In this document: positions 1 to 13,084 of the stretch, piece by piece
Layout: each line of letters opens with the position of its first letter
Position numbering within the stretch: position 1 is the stretch's first letter
From: Lycorma delicatula
Taxonomy: Eukaryota > Arthropoda > Insecta > Hemiptera > Fulgoridae
Direction of reading: 5' to 3'
NCBI RefSeq assembly: GCF_047948215.1
Contig: NC_134460.1
Span: 128,200,324 to 128,264,323 of the forward strand
DNA length: 64,000 nt
Position numbers and translations under genes: made by a program
The notes under the pieces: model-generated
The model's database searches: none
Told to the model about the DNA's origin: nothing
The model's input: the letters and a program-made list of their open reading frames with translations, nothing else

Positions 1-3000
1 AATTTAAACTTTCCTTACAGAATAATAATCATCAAAATAATTTACATATGGTGATTGAAACCACATGGTCAGTGGTAAGATTTTTTTTAATATAAAAAAC
101 AAAAAAAAAATCCTCTCAAAATAAAGAAAAATCACAAAAATTTGAATCTAACAAATAGTATTTAACCAAATATCATCGATAAAAAAACTCAACTCAAGAT
201 AGGTACGAGGTTGCAAATAAAACTATATCAATGTGCAAGTGATGAAGAGGAAATGAGTAGTTTTTAAAATTAATTTATTTTATCTGATATTTGAAGGATG
301 ATATTTGGATATTCTGATATTTGGATGAACGTTTTCATAGCTTTCTACGCCTGAGGCAATCTGTCAGTTTTAATATGTTAGTCTTAGATTCTGTTATCAT
401 TTTCAGACAACACTCTAATGTTTATCATCTTTTACTGGTTTTATTTTCTATATTTTCTTATAGAACTATCATATTTATTAATGCTGATTGGCTACATATA
501 ACCAATCAAATCTTTCTTCATTTTTTAAGAATTTCCAACAAATCTCTATTCTCCAGTTCGTCTTAAGATTGAGTCCTTTAGAACATTCTATCAATACATC
601 TAATGTTTCTTTACATTTTCCTTTAACTTAAGTTTAAACGATAAATTAAACGTTTAAATTTCAAACTATAAGGTTACAATTCAAAAACCTCATATATCTG
701 CAGTATTATTATTGGTTTAGCTTTAAATCTACCTTTACTAAAATAATTATTTCACTATATTTTCAGTAGCAAAACAGATGTTCACCCTTCACATTTATCA
801 TTATTTCTTCAGTTGCACACCCGTCAACTGAATATTTATTTTCTAATCATTTAATCAAAAATTCTGATTTATTTTTTTTTTAATTTTTAAATTAAATAAA
901 ATTTGATTTTTTTTAATTATAAATTTTACTGATTTTTTTCTATATCCTAATTCTAATATTATTATTTTTTTATAAATTTTATTAAAACACTGACATACCA
1001 TGGATCCAATCAATTGCATGCTCTGGAATCTCGACCCGAAAATCATTAAAAAAATGTTAAGTGTAATATGGTGGTCATAGTGACACAAATGGTTCTCCTT
1101 CCCATTTGGAAGGTTGAGACAGATCCAAGTCCCGGTCAAACCAATTATATATTATCGTTATTAGTTCTTTAATACTATCTCCCAGTCATCATTTTGTTAT
1201 TAAATTCTAATAGAAATATAACCTGGCCTACTGATCCAACGATCAGAATTAAAATCATTACACAAACAAGGGACATAGCGACGTAAAGGGCTCCAAATCA
1301 ACAAAAGATGCACTAATTATAATGGAAACTTTCAGAATTTAACACGAATAAAAAACCAAGCAATTATTATCACAGAATTACAACAAAATTTGGAATCATT
1401 AAGACAAGTCACATGCTCTCCTTTCTATGACCGATTAAATGCCCTTTTTAGAAGGTATACTCACGCACTCAAGAGAATTTTGTTGTCTTAAATGAAAGCA
1501 CTCATATAATAGACTCATGCCCAATTAAAATAGTACGTATTTTATACTATTTTATTTAAAGGTTTTTTATTTGTTTAGATTCAGTATATTCATGAAGAGT
1601 CATAAAATCTATGCATAGATATTTGTGTTAAACCGTCTAAATGCTAAATAAATTCCATTACTTATTGTAGCATTTTTCATATCATACATAATTTATTAAT
1701 GATTAGATTTCTTTTAGTCAAAGATAAAATTAACCAAATTTAATTGCATCAAATTACTTCGATACGATTACATTTTATACCCTATTCTCATGAAATCCAC
1801 AGTAATAACTATTAGTAATATTTATTGATAACTAGCATTAAATCTTTATATTAATTACTAAATCAATTAATTTTTTTAACGAGGGTTTTCAAAATATAAA
1901 AAAAGATAATAGCCAAAGACAGAATTTACTGCAGGCATCGATTCCAAATACTGAAAATGGTAAAACCACAGAATTATCAACATTTAACAAAGAAAAAAAA
2001 CAATAATTTCTAGCTGAACATTTTTCTAAGCTGATAAATACTTAGCCCAAGTTGAGCGTTATTTGAAGTTTCGAAATAGGAATAAGAATCTAAGATAAAT
2101 CTATAAACAGAGTCGTTCCATCCTTCAAAAAATATTACAATGGGTAAGGAAATCCCTTGAGCAGTACCTCTAAAATTATCACCAATTCAGTAAGTATTAA
2201 GCTAAGTTTTACAAGATAAAGGGAAATCGCGTAAAGTGACCTGAAATAAGGCAAAAAACCCTGCCTAAAGGATTACTTTAACCGACCAATCAGGCAATGG
2301 TTACTGATATCAATCATAATCCTCCTGGAGATCGGAGTACCATTACTCAGGATGGAAGCAACAAACTAGTCAACGATTTTGGATTGAACAGCCTAAATAT
2401 ATCACGTAAAAATTCATTTTCTTCCAGGTAGAAAAGAACCGCTTAAGAACAAATTCAAGCTTACAGAATTGTGAGGCATGTGGAATTATCCAAGTAAATT
2501 ATATGAAAACATCTATTGGTGGATTTTCTTTAAACAGTAATAAAATTGAAATATACTTTAAAAAAAAGTGCATCAAAATATTAATATCTTATTAGAGTAA
2601 TCCTTGATAGGACCTCGTTACCAGAACATTGCAGGGAGATCCTTTTATATAAAACAGATAAGTATCTCTTCTGAATAATAAATAAAAAAATATTTTTTTA
2701 GTAAAAGTACAAAATAATACAAAGATTATTCTTTTCAGTTAACTCTACACTATAAAAATGAAAGTATTTAATTTTTTTAACTAATGTATTTTAACTTGTT
2801 TAAGTAACATTTGAAGCTAATACTGTTAGTAAAACGCAGTAGCATTACCCTTAAGCTAACTTAATATATCATAACAAAAGTAAATAAATTTTAATCGATG
2901 TTAATAAAATATATAAATTTAATGAATTAATAAAAATAAAACAAAAAACTAAATTAAAAAAAACGTTTAGCGGTGCAGGGTTATAAAATAGTAATTAAGG

Positions 3001-3889
3001 CCGTTCAGTAACCATTAATTTTAAATAAAAAATAAGGGTAAAAAAATTGGGAGAAGTATTACCGAATGAAATAAACGAATAAAAACTAAAAACAAGATTA
3101 ATTTTTATCGCCTTACAGTAGAAAATACATTAGCTTACGGCATGGTTTCCTCTAGCAATTGTAACGATAATACTGTTAAATAGCAAAGCTCAGATTGTAT
3201 TGCAGGGTAAAGGGAGACAAAGGTATTTAAAAACAGCCAATGCACACCAGTAAAAGAGAACAACCATTTAGGATTAGGATTTAGGATTAAAATAAGAAAC
3301 GGTAGGCTGCTATATATATATTTAATGACCACGTTCAAATAATCCTCTTAATTCATGTGTTTCTTTATCATTTATCTAATTGGGAAAACAGTTTATTCTC
3401 TTTCTTTTATTTTAATAAAAAAAGCTGACAACAGAGTTGTAATACTTTTCTGGTATTGGTAATTTATATAGACGAAAAATAACTATATATAACAAAAGTA
3501 TACAAATTTCTTTTTTTTGGGAGGGTCATTTTATATGAATTTTTATTGTAAAATTATTATTATATATTTAAATAAACGAAAATGTTTTGAAAATTCAAAA
3601 AATCTGTTATTTTATAATCTTCTTACGCTTTCCAACACTAAAATCATCTTCCAAGGATTTTTTTGACTTTTCTACGTATACTATGATAAATGGAAAAAAC
3701 TAAAAAAAAATCCCTTTATTTTGTCAAAAATTGACAATCAATAAAAAGGTACCTAAGTTTTATTTTTTGAGAGTAAGGATAAAATTTAATTGTAATATTA
3801 TTACTAATAGTTTATTATTTAAACTTTTATTAGTATTCAAAGTTTAAATAAACTAAATCTTTGAAAATTAAAAAAATTAATATTTTTTA
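1..3889. other. AT-rich non-genic DNA
   Basis: Very AT-rich sequence with many A/T homopolymers. The open frames here (for example 81 codons at 321-566 and 94 codons at 855-1139, minus strand) have no recognisable motif, and their composition matches the background. A slightly less AT-rich stretch around 2100-2480 has no open frame that I recognise. Apart from the short SINE-like remnant near 1.1 kb I see nothing that can be named. Confidence 0.6.
1108..1142 (-). repeat. Short SINE-like remnant
   Basis: A stretch resembling a Pol III box B (read GATCCAAGTCCCGG on the plus strand) is followed by CCCGGTCAAACC, which recurs exactly at 23473-23484. The shared core suggests two fragments of one interspersed family. 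Orientation and boundaries are uncertain. Confidence 0.3.
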
Positions 3890-4440
3890 AACTTTGATCG
3901 CCTCCTCCATCTCCAATATTGCCTCCCAAAGAATTTTTTGTCGGTTGTACCACTACAACTATTCCTAGGAAGACGTTAAAAAAATTCTGTTAAAAAATAT
4001 ACAATAAATAAAAATATATTTTTTTTTTCGATTTTCGGGTAAAGGAACATTTTTTTTTTTTAAATGTAAGATAAGCATGCATGTATGTAATGAGCTTAAT
4101 ATAAAGTGTGGTGATGTTTGCAAAATTTTGAGAAAACTGCCCTTTCCAACAAACCTCCCCATTCGTAAAAATATTGACCCCAAAATTACCAACAAATGCC
4201 CCACATACCCGAGTCTACAAAATTTCATCAAAAAGACTCAGTCAAAAGTTATTAAAATTCAAACACGCAACACAAATACATACGTACGTACGAATATTAC
4301 TTCCCCTTTTTTCCCGGATTCCTGGACCACGTCGAGAAACATCGAGAAATGCAAGGAAACCCAAACTCCATTATTTGACTGATTATCATATTTCATCATT
4401 TCCTTCTTACAGTGTAGCTCTAGAGCTACGATCCCAGGAA
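3890..4440 (-). repeat. Unnamed interspersed repeat family X, copy 1
   Basis: Read on the minus strand, this stretch aligns along its length with 42586-43170 on the plus strand. Shared landmarks in the same order are a short palindrome (AGCTCTAGAGCT here), 'TGCATTTCTCGA', 'TAATAACTTTT', 'GGGGTCAATAT', 'CAAAATTTTGCAAACAT' and 'TTTATTGTATATTTTTTAA'. No protein coding is evident; the 77-101 codon open frames overlapping it are not conserved in the other copy. I cannot name the class. It may be a non-autonomous DNA transposon or a LINE untranslated region. Confidence 0.65.
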
Positions 4441-5660
4441 AGTAACATATAGAAATAGTAATGTACATGAATATTTTTAAGTTAATATTCATTCACTAAA
4501 CTTCAATTTCATTTTTGAAATAGTTTTGATTCTTTTCCTTAAATTTTCAGTAATTTAAAAATAATATTAAATCATTTTCTTTAAAAATCTTCACCTTATT
4601 TATCAAATAAGATTTGAATATTAATATAAATAAAAATAAAAGCTAGTAGTCATTTTACGTAAATGTTAATAAACTATGATAACTTTCGTATATACAACGA
4701 TACTGTTTGAAAAACCTCAAACGGAAGGAAATGTTTGAAAATGAAAAAAAAAATGTATTTATTTATATACATTTAATTACAGACGAAGGTAACAAGCATC
4801 ACTCCAAATATAGCTTTTTAATATTAAATGTACGTAGTTTCTCTCTAAAGAACTTACAGAAAAAAACAATGTATAAAAACTTAATTTTTTTAATGTATAA
4901 AAAAAATAGTTAATTAAGAAAATAAGTATAAAAAACGATAAAGATGTCAGAAGGGTCACTTAAGGAAAAAAACAGTTGATTTTTTTTACATCATCTTATG
5001 TCACCGCATGCAATCTCTCATCTTTCCACTATCTCTTTTTCTGGTGTCATATATTTGCATAACTTATTTTTTCACATATTTCAGATGGTTGTAATTCAAT
5101 ATCCGTTTCGGTCATTTCTCGTTCCTCTTTCCTTATGTATATCCCCAGCAAAGAGGTTTTTCCACAATTTCATCAGCTATTTATCACATTTCACAATTCC
5201 TTCTCTTATTCTAATGTACTTGATATGTACAGTCAAAAACTGTGATATAATAAGTCGATTTCAACTGTGCCGTCATTCACCAAATCTTCTAGTCATATAT
5301 CAACATAATCTGCACTATACTGTTATATAGCCTAACCTCGTAATGATCTTACAACCAAAGCAACCCGATAAGTTTTTATATCATAAACCTGCTTATTTAG
5401 TTCCTTGAATCATCCTCTGATGACTTCGAAAGAAACAACCGGTTCACATCTTCGTTAATACTTTTTACTACACATTTACGTCAAATTTCTGAACCGTAAC
5501 ATATACCCGTTTCAGTAATTTTTTGGTTCCTCTAATTATTAGAGGATATTTTGTTTTCTTATAGTTTTATCATCATTCCATTTCATTAGTACGCATCAGT
5601 AAATTTTATCGTCATACATTCAATACTGTATTCCATTCCTGACATAATTTCATGTCATTG
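4441..5660. other. AT-rich non-genic DNA
   Basis: No recognisable gene. The open frames of 60-110 codons (for example 4998-5330) are low-complexity hydrophobic translations of AT/CT-rich DNA. A small inverted repeat, CCTCTAATTATTAGAGG, lies near 5530-5547. Confidence 0.6.
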
Positions 5661-5668
5661 GTGTGTGC

Positions 5669-5751
<83 letters not shown>

Positions 5752-5773
5752 CGGGTGTGTATGTATATATATA
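5661..5773. repeat. (GT)n microsatellite with (GC) and (TA) ends
   Basis: About 100 bp of nearly pure GT dinucleotides, with one TTT interruption near 5682, run into GCGCGCGCGTGCGGG and then a short TATATATA. An alternating purine-pyrimidine tract of this kind is a potential Z-DNA former. The 72-codon open frame across it is a repeat translation, not a gene. Confidence 0.95.
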
Positions 5774-6907
5774 ATGCCCATTCGTTTATTAGTCCGGCAT
5801 GTAGAATGTAAATGTTACTTTACGGAATACTATCTTAATGTATCATATAGTTTGAAAAAGCTATATTACTTAGCAATTTAAAAAAAATGTATATGCGTTC
5901 ATTACAAACCTTTATTTCATCCTTTAAAGATGTTACCAGTTAGCTCAACGTAATTTTTTCTCTCAAAACATTACCTCCTTTTTCATCACCCAAATAATTA
6001 TTGGTAAGTATTGTTACACTAGCTTAAAACGCATTAGAGTATTACTAAAAGTTTCATATAATTACTTATTATTATTAAGGCACTGTATAAATAAATCAAT
6101 TATATGAATTAAAATGCCAATCTAAATTCAATAGTAATCAGATTTATGTTTAATAAGTTAAGATATATTAATCAATACTGCTGTGATATGTACGTTGCTT
6201 AAATTTTAAATCTAATGAATACTCATCGAAAAAGATTCATTTTAGTAGTTAAATCATTTTGAAATTAGTCATAATTTCGAAAAACTAAAATATAGCACTG
6301 ATAATCATATGAATCATAATCTGTTTATTTTCATTTATTTACCAGTAATTAGCTGGCTGTACGTAATTTGTGATCGCCATTGCATTCAAAATTAACTATG
6401 ATTTTATATTAACTGTGATGTTATTATTTCATATCTTATTCAAAAAAAATTATGCGGATATGCAGGTAATATTAATTTTATTTCTTTATTAGTATAATAA
6501 ATACGTATTAGAATTTTTTGATTAGGCCGATTTGATTAGTCAGTATTTGAATGAAAAGTTTAATAAATATGAGGTTGATATGAACACAGTCTAAGTTGTT
6601 TTCTAAGTTTTATAAAAGTAAAAATAAAAACATAAAATTACACGAATTAAAAATATTCAAAGGTAAATTATAGACTAAAAATATTTGTATAAATATTCTT
6701 AATAATACAACGAGTTGAAGACTATAAAGATGGGTAATTTTGTAATATTTTAATTAAAATAATAACTAATAAAGTAATTAATTAATTCTTAAGGTAATTA
6801 CTCTTAATATCGATCATTACAATAAATCGTTACATTACTTAAACAATACTATTAACATTATTGTCAGATTTCAGGTAGACAAAATTTTGAACGGAGTGAC
6901 AAGAGAG
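5774..6907. other. AT-rich non-genic DNA
   Basis: No gene, RNA or named repeat recognised. Sequence becomes abruptly less AT-rich at about 6890, where the left arm of a long inverted repeat begins. Confidence 0.6.
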
Positions 6908-7271
6908 TAACCACCGTTCTACAGTTACAACGGGGTAACTGCGAGCTATTTCTGAAAATGTGCAACTGGGTTAGGATAAGAGAGAAGACTGAATTCAAGA
7001 GAGGGAAATGTCGACAGAGAAAGAGATGGTGTGAGTGAATGACGCGAGAATAACAACACAGTCTGGCTGACAGACAGATAGAAACTACAGTACCGGTTTA
7101 CCATCCCACAAATTTCTACTCCCTTTTACCCTTCTAACAAGACTACTATTACAACTATCCTTCATCACTCCTCCCGAAACAGACCTCCCCCTTTTATCCA
7201 TTCTCCCTTGTCATTATTAGCCTGCTGCTACACTAATATCTACCTCACACAGCTAACTGACTCATACCATT
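6908..7271 (+). repeat. Long inverted repeat, left arm
   Basis: About 364 bp that matches the reverse complement of 9142-9507 along its full length, with scattered substitutions and small indels. Landmarks are GAGCTATTTCTGAAAATGTG, ACTGAATTCAAGAGAGG, ACACAGTCTGGCTGA and CAAATTTCTACTCCC. It is clearly richer in G+C than its surroundings and has purine-rich and pyrimidine-rich patches. It has no open frame of note. Homology stops sharply at CTCATACCATT. It may be a long terminal inverted repeat of a DNA element or two opposed copies of one interspersed repeat. Confidence 0.85.
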
Positions 7272-9141
7272 AGTGACTTACCTCTCCGACACGACCAACT
7301 TGCTCACTCGCTGATCACCGACATGCACAATCCATTTTACTGAAGCATCGTGCTGTATAATGCACTGAAAAATTTAAATGATCAGATTAATACAATTGCA
7401 AATAAAAAGATAAATGTTTTATAACAAATATAAATTACTCAAAACACGACAAAATATTTACATAATCTATTCGTATTAAATCCATATTATATTAGATTAC
7501 TGATAAACAAAATTCAGTTAAATTAAACAAAGGAAGAATTCCATAACTTTTTCCAATTAAATTTAACAAGCTTTCACACCATAAATAAGTAAAAATGTTT
7601 AATTAACAATAAAATCAACTAATTAAATATTATTACTATTATTTTGTATCAGATAAAATGTTTCTTTTTTTTAAATATTATTAAAATAAGGATCTCCACA
7701 TTTAAAAATAATAATAATAATATAAAGTTTCAAGTTGATATGTTAAAAACTTTTAAAAATTCTACAAAACTTTTTCAAGAAGAATTTTTTCAAAAACCCT
7801 TCTGTTCCAAAAAAGTATTATTTATCGATCAGCCAAAATTCCACAAATAAAATATTCATTAAGTCTAAATACCTTCTAAATACATCACTATAAATCAAAA
7901 TAACTTATTGTCCCTTTAATGGATTTGTTTAAAAATCTATTATAATAAACGTCTATATAAGTACATGAAAAAAACGGAAAATTCTAGATTTAAGCAAACT
8001 GTTCAGATCAAATTGCAATCAGAAATTGTAATCTATGTTACATTTTAGCAATATTAACTCCTGAAAAACTAAACTGACTCCCTTCTGTAAATTATTTTAA
8101 TTATATGATTTAAGATGTGTATTTTAATTTAAAAGATGATATAGATAAAATTTAAGGACAAAATGAAGACCCTTGTTTTAGGTATTTGAACGTGGCCGCT
8201 TGATCTAGATCCCCGGCATTATTTGATGCAACAAGTTAGGGTTTTAATTAATAAAAACACATACTAGCTTGATTACCCAAGAATTTCATAACAAACTCTT
8301 AAAGAACCCAGCTTGCACGAATGAAAAAAATAAAATAATATTTTCTTTTCCTTTTATAAAACGGTCTCCATAGCATATAATTCAGTTCACAGAAGAACTA
8401 ACTAATAGACGTAATAATTCGAACTGGATTTTGTGATGTATCAAAATCACAGATTCATAGATTAATTGCCTCTGTTAAATTCAACAGGCTGAAAAAATGG
8501 AATTACAGGATCTTTTATCATTAATAAAAAACGTAAAATTTAATAATAAATTAGTGTATTAAATAAAAAAATATATACATTACGTGTGTTAAATACGAAT
8601 TGCTAAAAAAAATAAAAAATTGTAAATTACTCGTTGGTCAAAAATGAGAATTTTTCTTTAATTTATTCTAGTCTTATCAATATGAAAAGTTATTAAAAAT
8701 GGTATGCTGAAATCAAATTACAATTTTTTTTTGCTTTGTTGTTAATTTTTAATTTGAGGATTTCTATCTAACATCCCAACAGACTAGCTAATGCGAGACT
8801 ATGAAATCCAAATTGTAACCTATTATGGAATCGGACTCGGATATGGGTAATTCCATCCATTTATCCGACTCCAAGAAATTCACCTAAGTTTGTTTAATTA
8901 TAACAGCTCCCTTCCTGGTGAAATATAAAATACGATATTTCATCGTTCGCATTTCTAAATCATCAAATTTTAGAAATTATCAAACATGTTTTTTTAATGC
9001 AATTTAATACAGAGGTAACCACCTCTTAATCCTGTTTAAATTATTTTCAACTGTAGAATGAAGAGCTTGACGAGTTCCCCCGAAACACTGGCGTAAATTC
9101 CGAAAAAATATCCGAAGATCTCTAGATCACGTATACTAACC
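7272..9141. other. AT-rich spacer between inverted-repeat arms
   Basis: About 1.87 kb of AT-rich DNA between the two arms. The longest frame (68 codons at 7644-7850) is Lys/Phe/Asn-rich and has no recognisable domain. I see no transposase motif inside the spacer, so it may be non-coding filler or unrelated host DNA. Confidence 0.5.
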
Positions 9142-9507
9142 AATGGTATGAGTTGTGTAAGGTGGATATTAGTGTACCACCAGGCTAATAATGATAATGA
9201 AGAATAGTTAAAAGGGAGGGTCTATTATGTAAAAAGGTGTGAAGAATAGTTGTAACAGTAGTCGCGTTAGGAATGTAAAAGGGAGTAGAAATTTGTGGGA
9301 AGGTAAACTGGTAGTAATGTTTCTATCTGTCTATCAGCCAGACTGTGTTGTTATTCTTGTCATTCACACTCTCGATCACTTTCTCTCTCTCTACGTTGGC
9401 ATTTTCCTCTCTTGAATTCAATCTTCTCTCTCAACCTAATCCAGTTACACATTTTCAGAAATAGCTCACAGGTACCCTGTTGTAAACTTTGTACCCTTTT
9501 GTAGAAC
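9142..9507 (-). repeat. Long inverted repeat, right arm
   Basis: Reverse-complement partner of 6908-7271. Similarity ends at AATGGTATGAG on the inner side and near GTAGAACGGT on the outer side. A decayed Merlin transposase on the minus strand begins within about 20-50 bp of the outer edge. The arm could therefore be part of that element, but the left arm has no transposase next to it. Confidence 0.85.
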
Positions 9508-9519
9508 GGTTAATGGTTT

Positions 9520-10260
9520 GAGTATGAGAACCGCTGTGAGGATTAACGAATGGCACTGATGATTCCCAGTTATAATGACAGAACCCTTTCATCTCTAGTG
9601 CATCTTTTGGTATGCACATCAGGAATCCGAGTACGATATTCTCCCTGAATTAACATCAACGTTGATAACATTCAGCAAGGTTTGAATCGATCTGTCAGCA
9701 ACTTTCGCTACGAAAAACCTGCCGTTTTCATGAAAAATACCGCCGAAAACCCACTGTTATGGGTAGAAGCAACCAGCATAATTTTTGCCACTCAAGAAGA
9801 GCTTCTCATCGATTCCGATAACCGTACCATTTCCCCAATTTTACCATACCTGTGCTGTCAGTTATAATCGAATCGCACTTCTCTAATTAAATTATTCCAA
9901 TTGACTACTGTATTTGGACACATACCCGATTCACGTTGGCACCAACCAATAAAATACAAGATGGTCACGAAGCTCAGGTTCCAATTTTTCAGCCACATAA
10001 CGACACGTGTATTGACGTTCAACCGGGAAGTACGTTTGTTACAAAGACATACAATACCGTTAGTTTCTTTTAGATTCATAGCCTCTCTGTTGTGACATAT
10101 CCTGTTTCCCTGAAGAATGCCACGCAATTAGAGGTACATCGTTTTCGTTAGTCGGCAATTCCAAACATTCATGTTAATCCTTGGTAACGAAATTAAAGTG
10201 CTTTCACGATAAACGTACAGAACCGACTCTTGATAAACGACTTTATTACATTAGATACAT
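9520..10260 (-). pseudogene. Merlin (IS1016-type) transposase relic
   Basis: Conceptual minus-strand translation, with stops and shifts, follows the Merlin order. An N-terminal Cys-containing segment (ICTN-like, read 'VCLCNKRTS') comes first. Next is a helical stretch (90-codon open frame 9858-10127) ending 'NTVVNWNNLIREV', which matches the conserved 'DWYNFxREV' region. The catalytic block is 'GIDEKLF', then 'QWVFGGIFHENGRFFV' and 'VADRS', then 'SDS' where the second Asp is expected. An in-frame stop precedes QWVFGG. The C-terminal third, which should hold the catalytic Glu, is poorly preserved. Merlin proteins cut and paste DNA with a DDE nuclease domain; this copy cannot encode a working one. 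It lies against the right arm of the long inverted repeat. Family call is from motif order only. Confidence 0.75.
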
Positions 10261-12717
10261 TTACAGAGTTGAATTTTTGTCTTTTTAATAAGGAAACTTA
10301 CTACAAAAACGTAAACTCTTACCCTTTTCGTTTGAAGCACTTAATCAAGTAATATTTCTATATTGTTAAAAATAAAAACGTCGTTATTTAAACAAATAAT
10401 CAGTGCCACCGCTATTCGATAAAAGTAGCGTTTTTTTGGAAGATTTTTTTTTTAAAAAGTTTGCTTAAAATATAGATATGTAAATATGTGGATGGAACGC
10501 AATAATTTCGTTTCTATATTTATTGCAAAAAAGTAAATTTTATGAACAAGATTGGATTTTTACTTGGTTATAATTTATTCAGTAAATTTTTCATATTTGA
10601 TTAATTATCATTTAGAAATTAGTTTCAATTTTTGTTGTATTCAAGTTTATCTATAATATTTTCCCTAATTTTTATCACAGAGAAGTTGACTTAACCTTTT
10701 TTGTAAGGACAAGTATGTAGATCTTATTTATGCACACAATAAATCTCATGAATTTAATACCGAAACATTTTTATAATTCAAAATAGCAATATCATATTAT
10801 ATGGATTTACCATGAATCAAATTATTTAACCATTACAGAATTTTATTTTCTGATTTCATTAAAAATATGTCCCCCAGATAGATGATCTAAAGATGCTTTA
10901 ATTAATAATTTTTTTTTTATAAAACATTAAAAATATTTCAAAGAATTCTTATGAGATCCCGTTGACTTAATTTCTTTTTGAAATTCCATCTTGACGTTAA
11001 GGTAATTAAATGTTATTTTATCGCGCTTAATCTGTTTTTTTTTTATTTTTATATGTAATAACAATAATAATAGAAAAATCCGAGACCGGATTATTCTATA
11101 ATTAAATTCCATCAAAATGAGTAAATGTTAAAATTAAATTAATAATATTATGGAATGTTTTATTTTACAAGGGACAATTTAAGATACTTAACATATTTAC
11201 AGCATTAAAATTAAGAGGAATGATTATAAATTTATAAAATATTTTTTGTCTATAATAACTTTTTTTATTATCCGAATAAATAAGCAAGATTATGTACACA
11301 ATACAAAATAATCTTGAATGTAATTAAATTTTGATGCTACTTTATTCAAAACAAAATGATTGAAGAAAGATAAAAACTTCATATAAAAAAATTAACTGGA
11401 ATTCTTTGTAAATTTTTTAATTAGAATAATTTTTTTTCCTCGACAAATAAGGCTAAACGCTATAAATAATTTTTTCAGCGTTAGGGGTATAAAGCTCTTA
11501 ATTTTATAACTGCTAGCGATTTTGTGTATGTATATATATATATATACTCGTATATATTATTCTTTCACTTACTCTTAAGTGGATAAAAATGCTTTAAATG
11601 TTATGTACTAATTTGTGAATCGCTAAAGAATTTTAATACGTTACTCTTACAATCAACGAGATATTTAGGACAATTATTTTGATTAACAATCCCTCAAGGA
11701 GTTATAATCATAATTAAGTTAGGGGATTGAAAGGAATAAGTAACCCGGAAGTATTCTAGAAAGCCCGGTAATTATGTTTATATTACACATACGCTATCGC
11801 TCTGAAGTTACCTTCTAAATGGTTGAAATGGGATGGAAACAAACTACAAATTTAAGACAAAAAGGCATAAATAATGAATCACCCATAACTAATTATTTCT
11901 TTTCTTGATTAAAAACTAAGGGCTTTTCATGACTAAAGAACGGAGATTTGATACACTTATACCAAATAAATCATCAGAAGTAATAGTTAATTTGATTAAA
12001 AACCCTTAGGAGGTTACGCTAAAAATTGGATTAAATGGGGTACAAAGTTGTAAAAATTAAATACGTGAAACCTTTTATATTACCCTTAGAGTACTACTAA
12101 GAATAGGATAATGAATGCATACGATCTTTGGAAAATGTGAATTGACAAGTTAGAAATTCTGCACATGATAGACCCAAAATTCTATACACCTTATTGCATA
12201 TTTTAATTTTGAACCAATCCTAAAAAAAATGATGGTATAAGGTAAGAATTATTTCATCCGGTTGTGATGAAACTTGAATTTGGTTTCTCTTTAATAATAA
12301 TATATTATATATACAAGTAATAACACTTCTTTTTATAGTACATTATTAAAATTAAACAAATTATTTTGACTCTCGTATTTTGTCGTACGTTTAACCAAAG
12401 TCTGCTACCTGATATTTTATTAATATAGTCTACTTCAAAAGATGAGAATAAATAAACTCTATTTTTTAGAGCGGCCCAACTTTCCGTTGATATAAGTTGT
12501 AGTTCACACGTAAACATACGTATTTGTACTCTGAATAAATGATATTGAATTTTGAAATACACTCGCCCTTTTCAGTTGAACAAAATATTAACCACAAGTA
12601 AATCACAAGTAATAACCACAAGTAAATCAGCTCTTGTTTTGATGACAAGAAGAATTTGTTACCTGCTCTTATTATATTTATTAAAAATCGTGTATTGATA
12701 AAAGAGAATCATCATGC
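10261..12717. other. AT-rich non-genic DNA
   Basis: No recognisable gene. It contains a short (TA)n tract near 11528-11546 and a Lys/Ile-rich minus-strand frame (62 codons at 10927-11115) that looks like background. A locally less AT-rich patch at 11640-12060 has no clear frame. Near 12594-12631 the motif CACAAGTAA occurs three times. Confidence 0.55.
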
Positions 12718-12753
12718 TACCGTGATCTAGGTGAAACACCTAGATCCACGGTA
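12718..12753. repeat. Near-perfect 36-bp hairpin
   Basis: TACCGTGATCTAGGTG and its near-perfect reverse complement CACCTAGATCCACGGTA are separated by AAA. The stem is about 16 bp with one extra base on the right strand. No transposon termini or promoter are visible beside it. Confidence 0.8.
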
Positions 12754-13084
12754 ACGTTTTCTATATAATAGTATTTATTTATTAAGACAGTTTTTGTTCG
12801 TTTAATTCTTAAAAATAGACTATAACCAATTGTATAGTCCAATTGTATGGATTAGTTATCAGCTGAATTTGATAACAACAGTGATTTGACATCTAAGAGT
12901 AACATCATACAAAAGAATTAGAAAGCTAGGACCTCATAATTTATCGAATAGAGATCCGAGAAATATGATGTCGCAGCGTAAATTGATTATTGGTAGTTTA
13001 AGTGATATTTCCGGGACGATTATTCACTACGGAAAGCCCCAAAAGGATTTAAGTGGCTATGTCTTTCATTTCTACCTTTAAAGC
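12754..13084. other. Non-genic stretch upstream of a Jockey relic
   Basis: No frame recognised. It could hold further decayed sequence of the LINE that follows, since composition is similar, but no motif supports this. Confidence 0.35.

Noticed and set aside
5663..5881. 72-codon Cys/Val repeat protein
   Set aside because: Translation of a GT microsatellite.
6908..9507. LTR retrotransposon with the two arms as LTRs
   Set aside because: The arms are inverted, not direct, and no gag-pol, primer-binding site or polypurine tract is seen between them.
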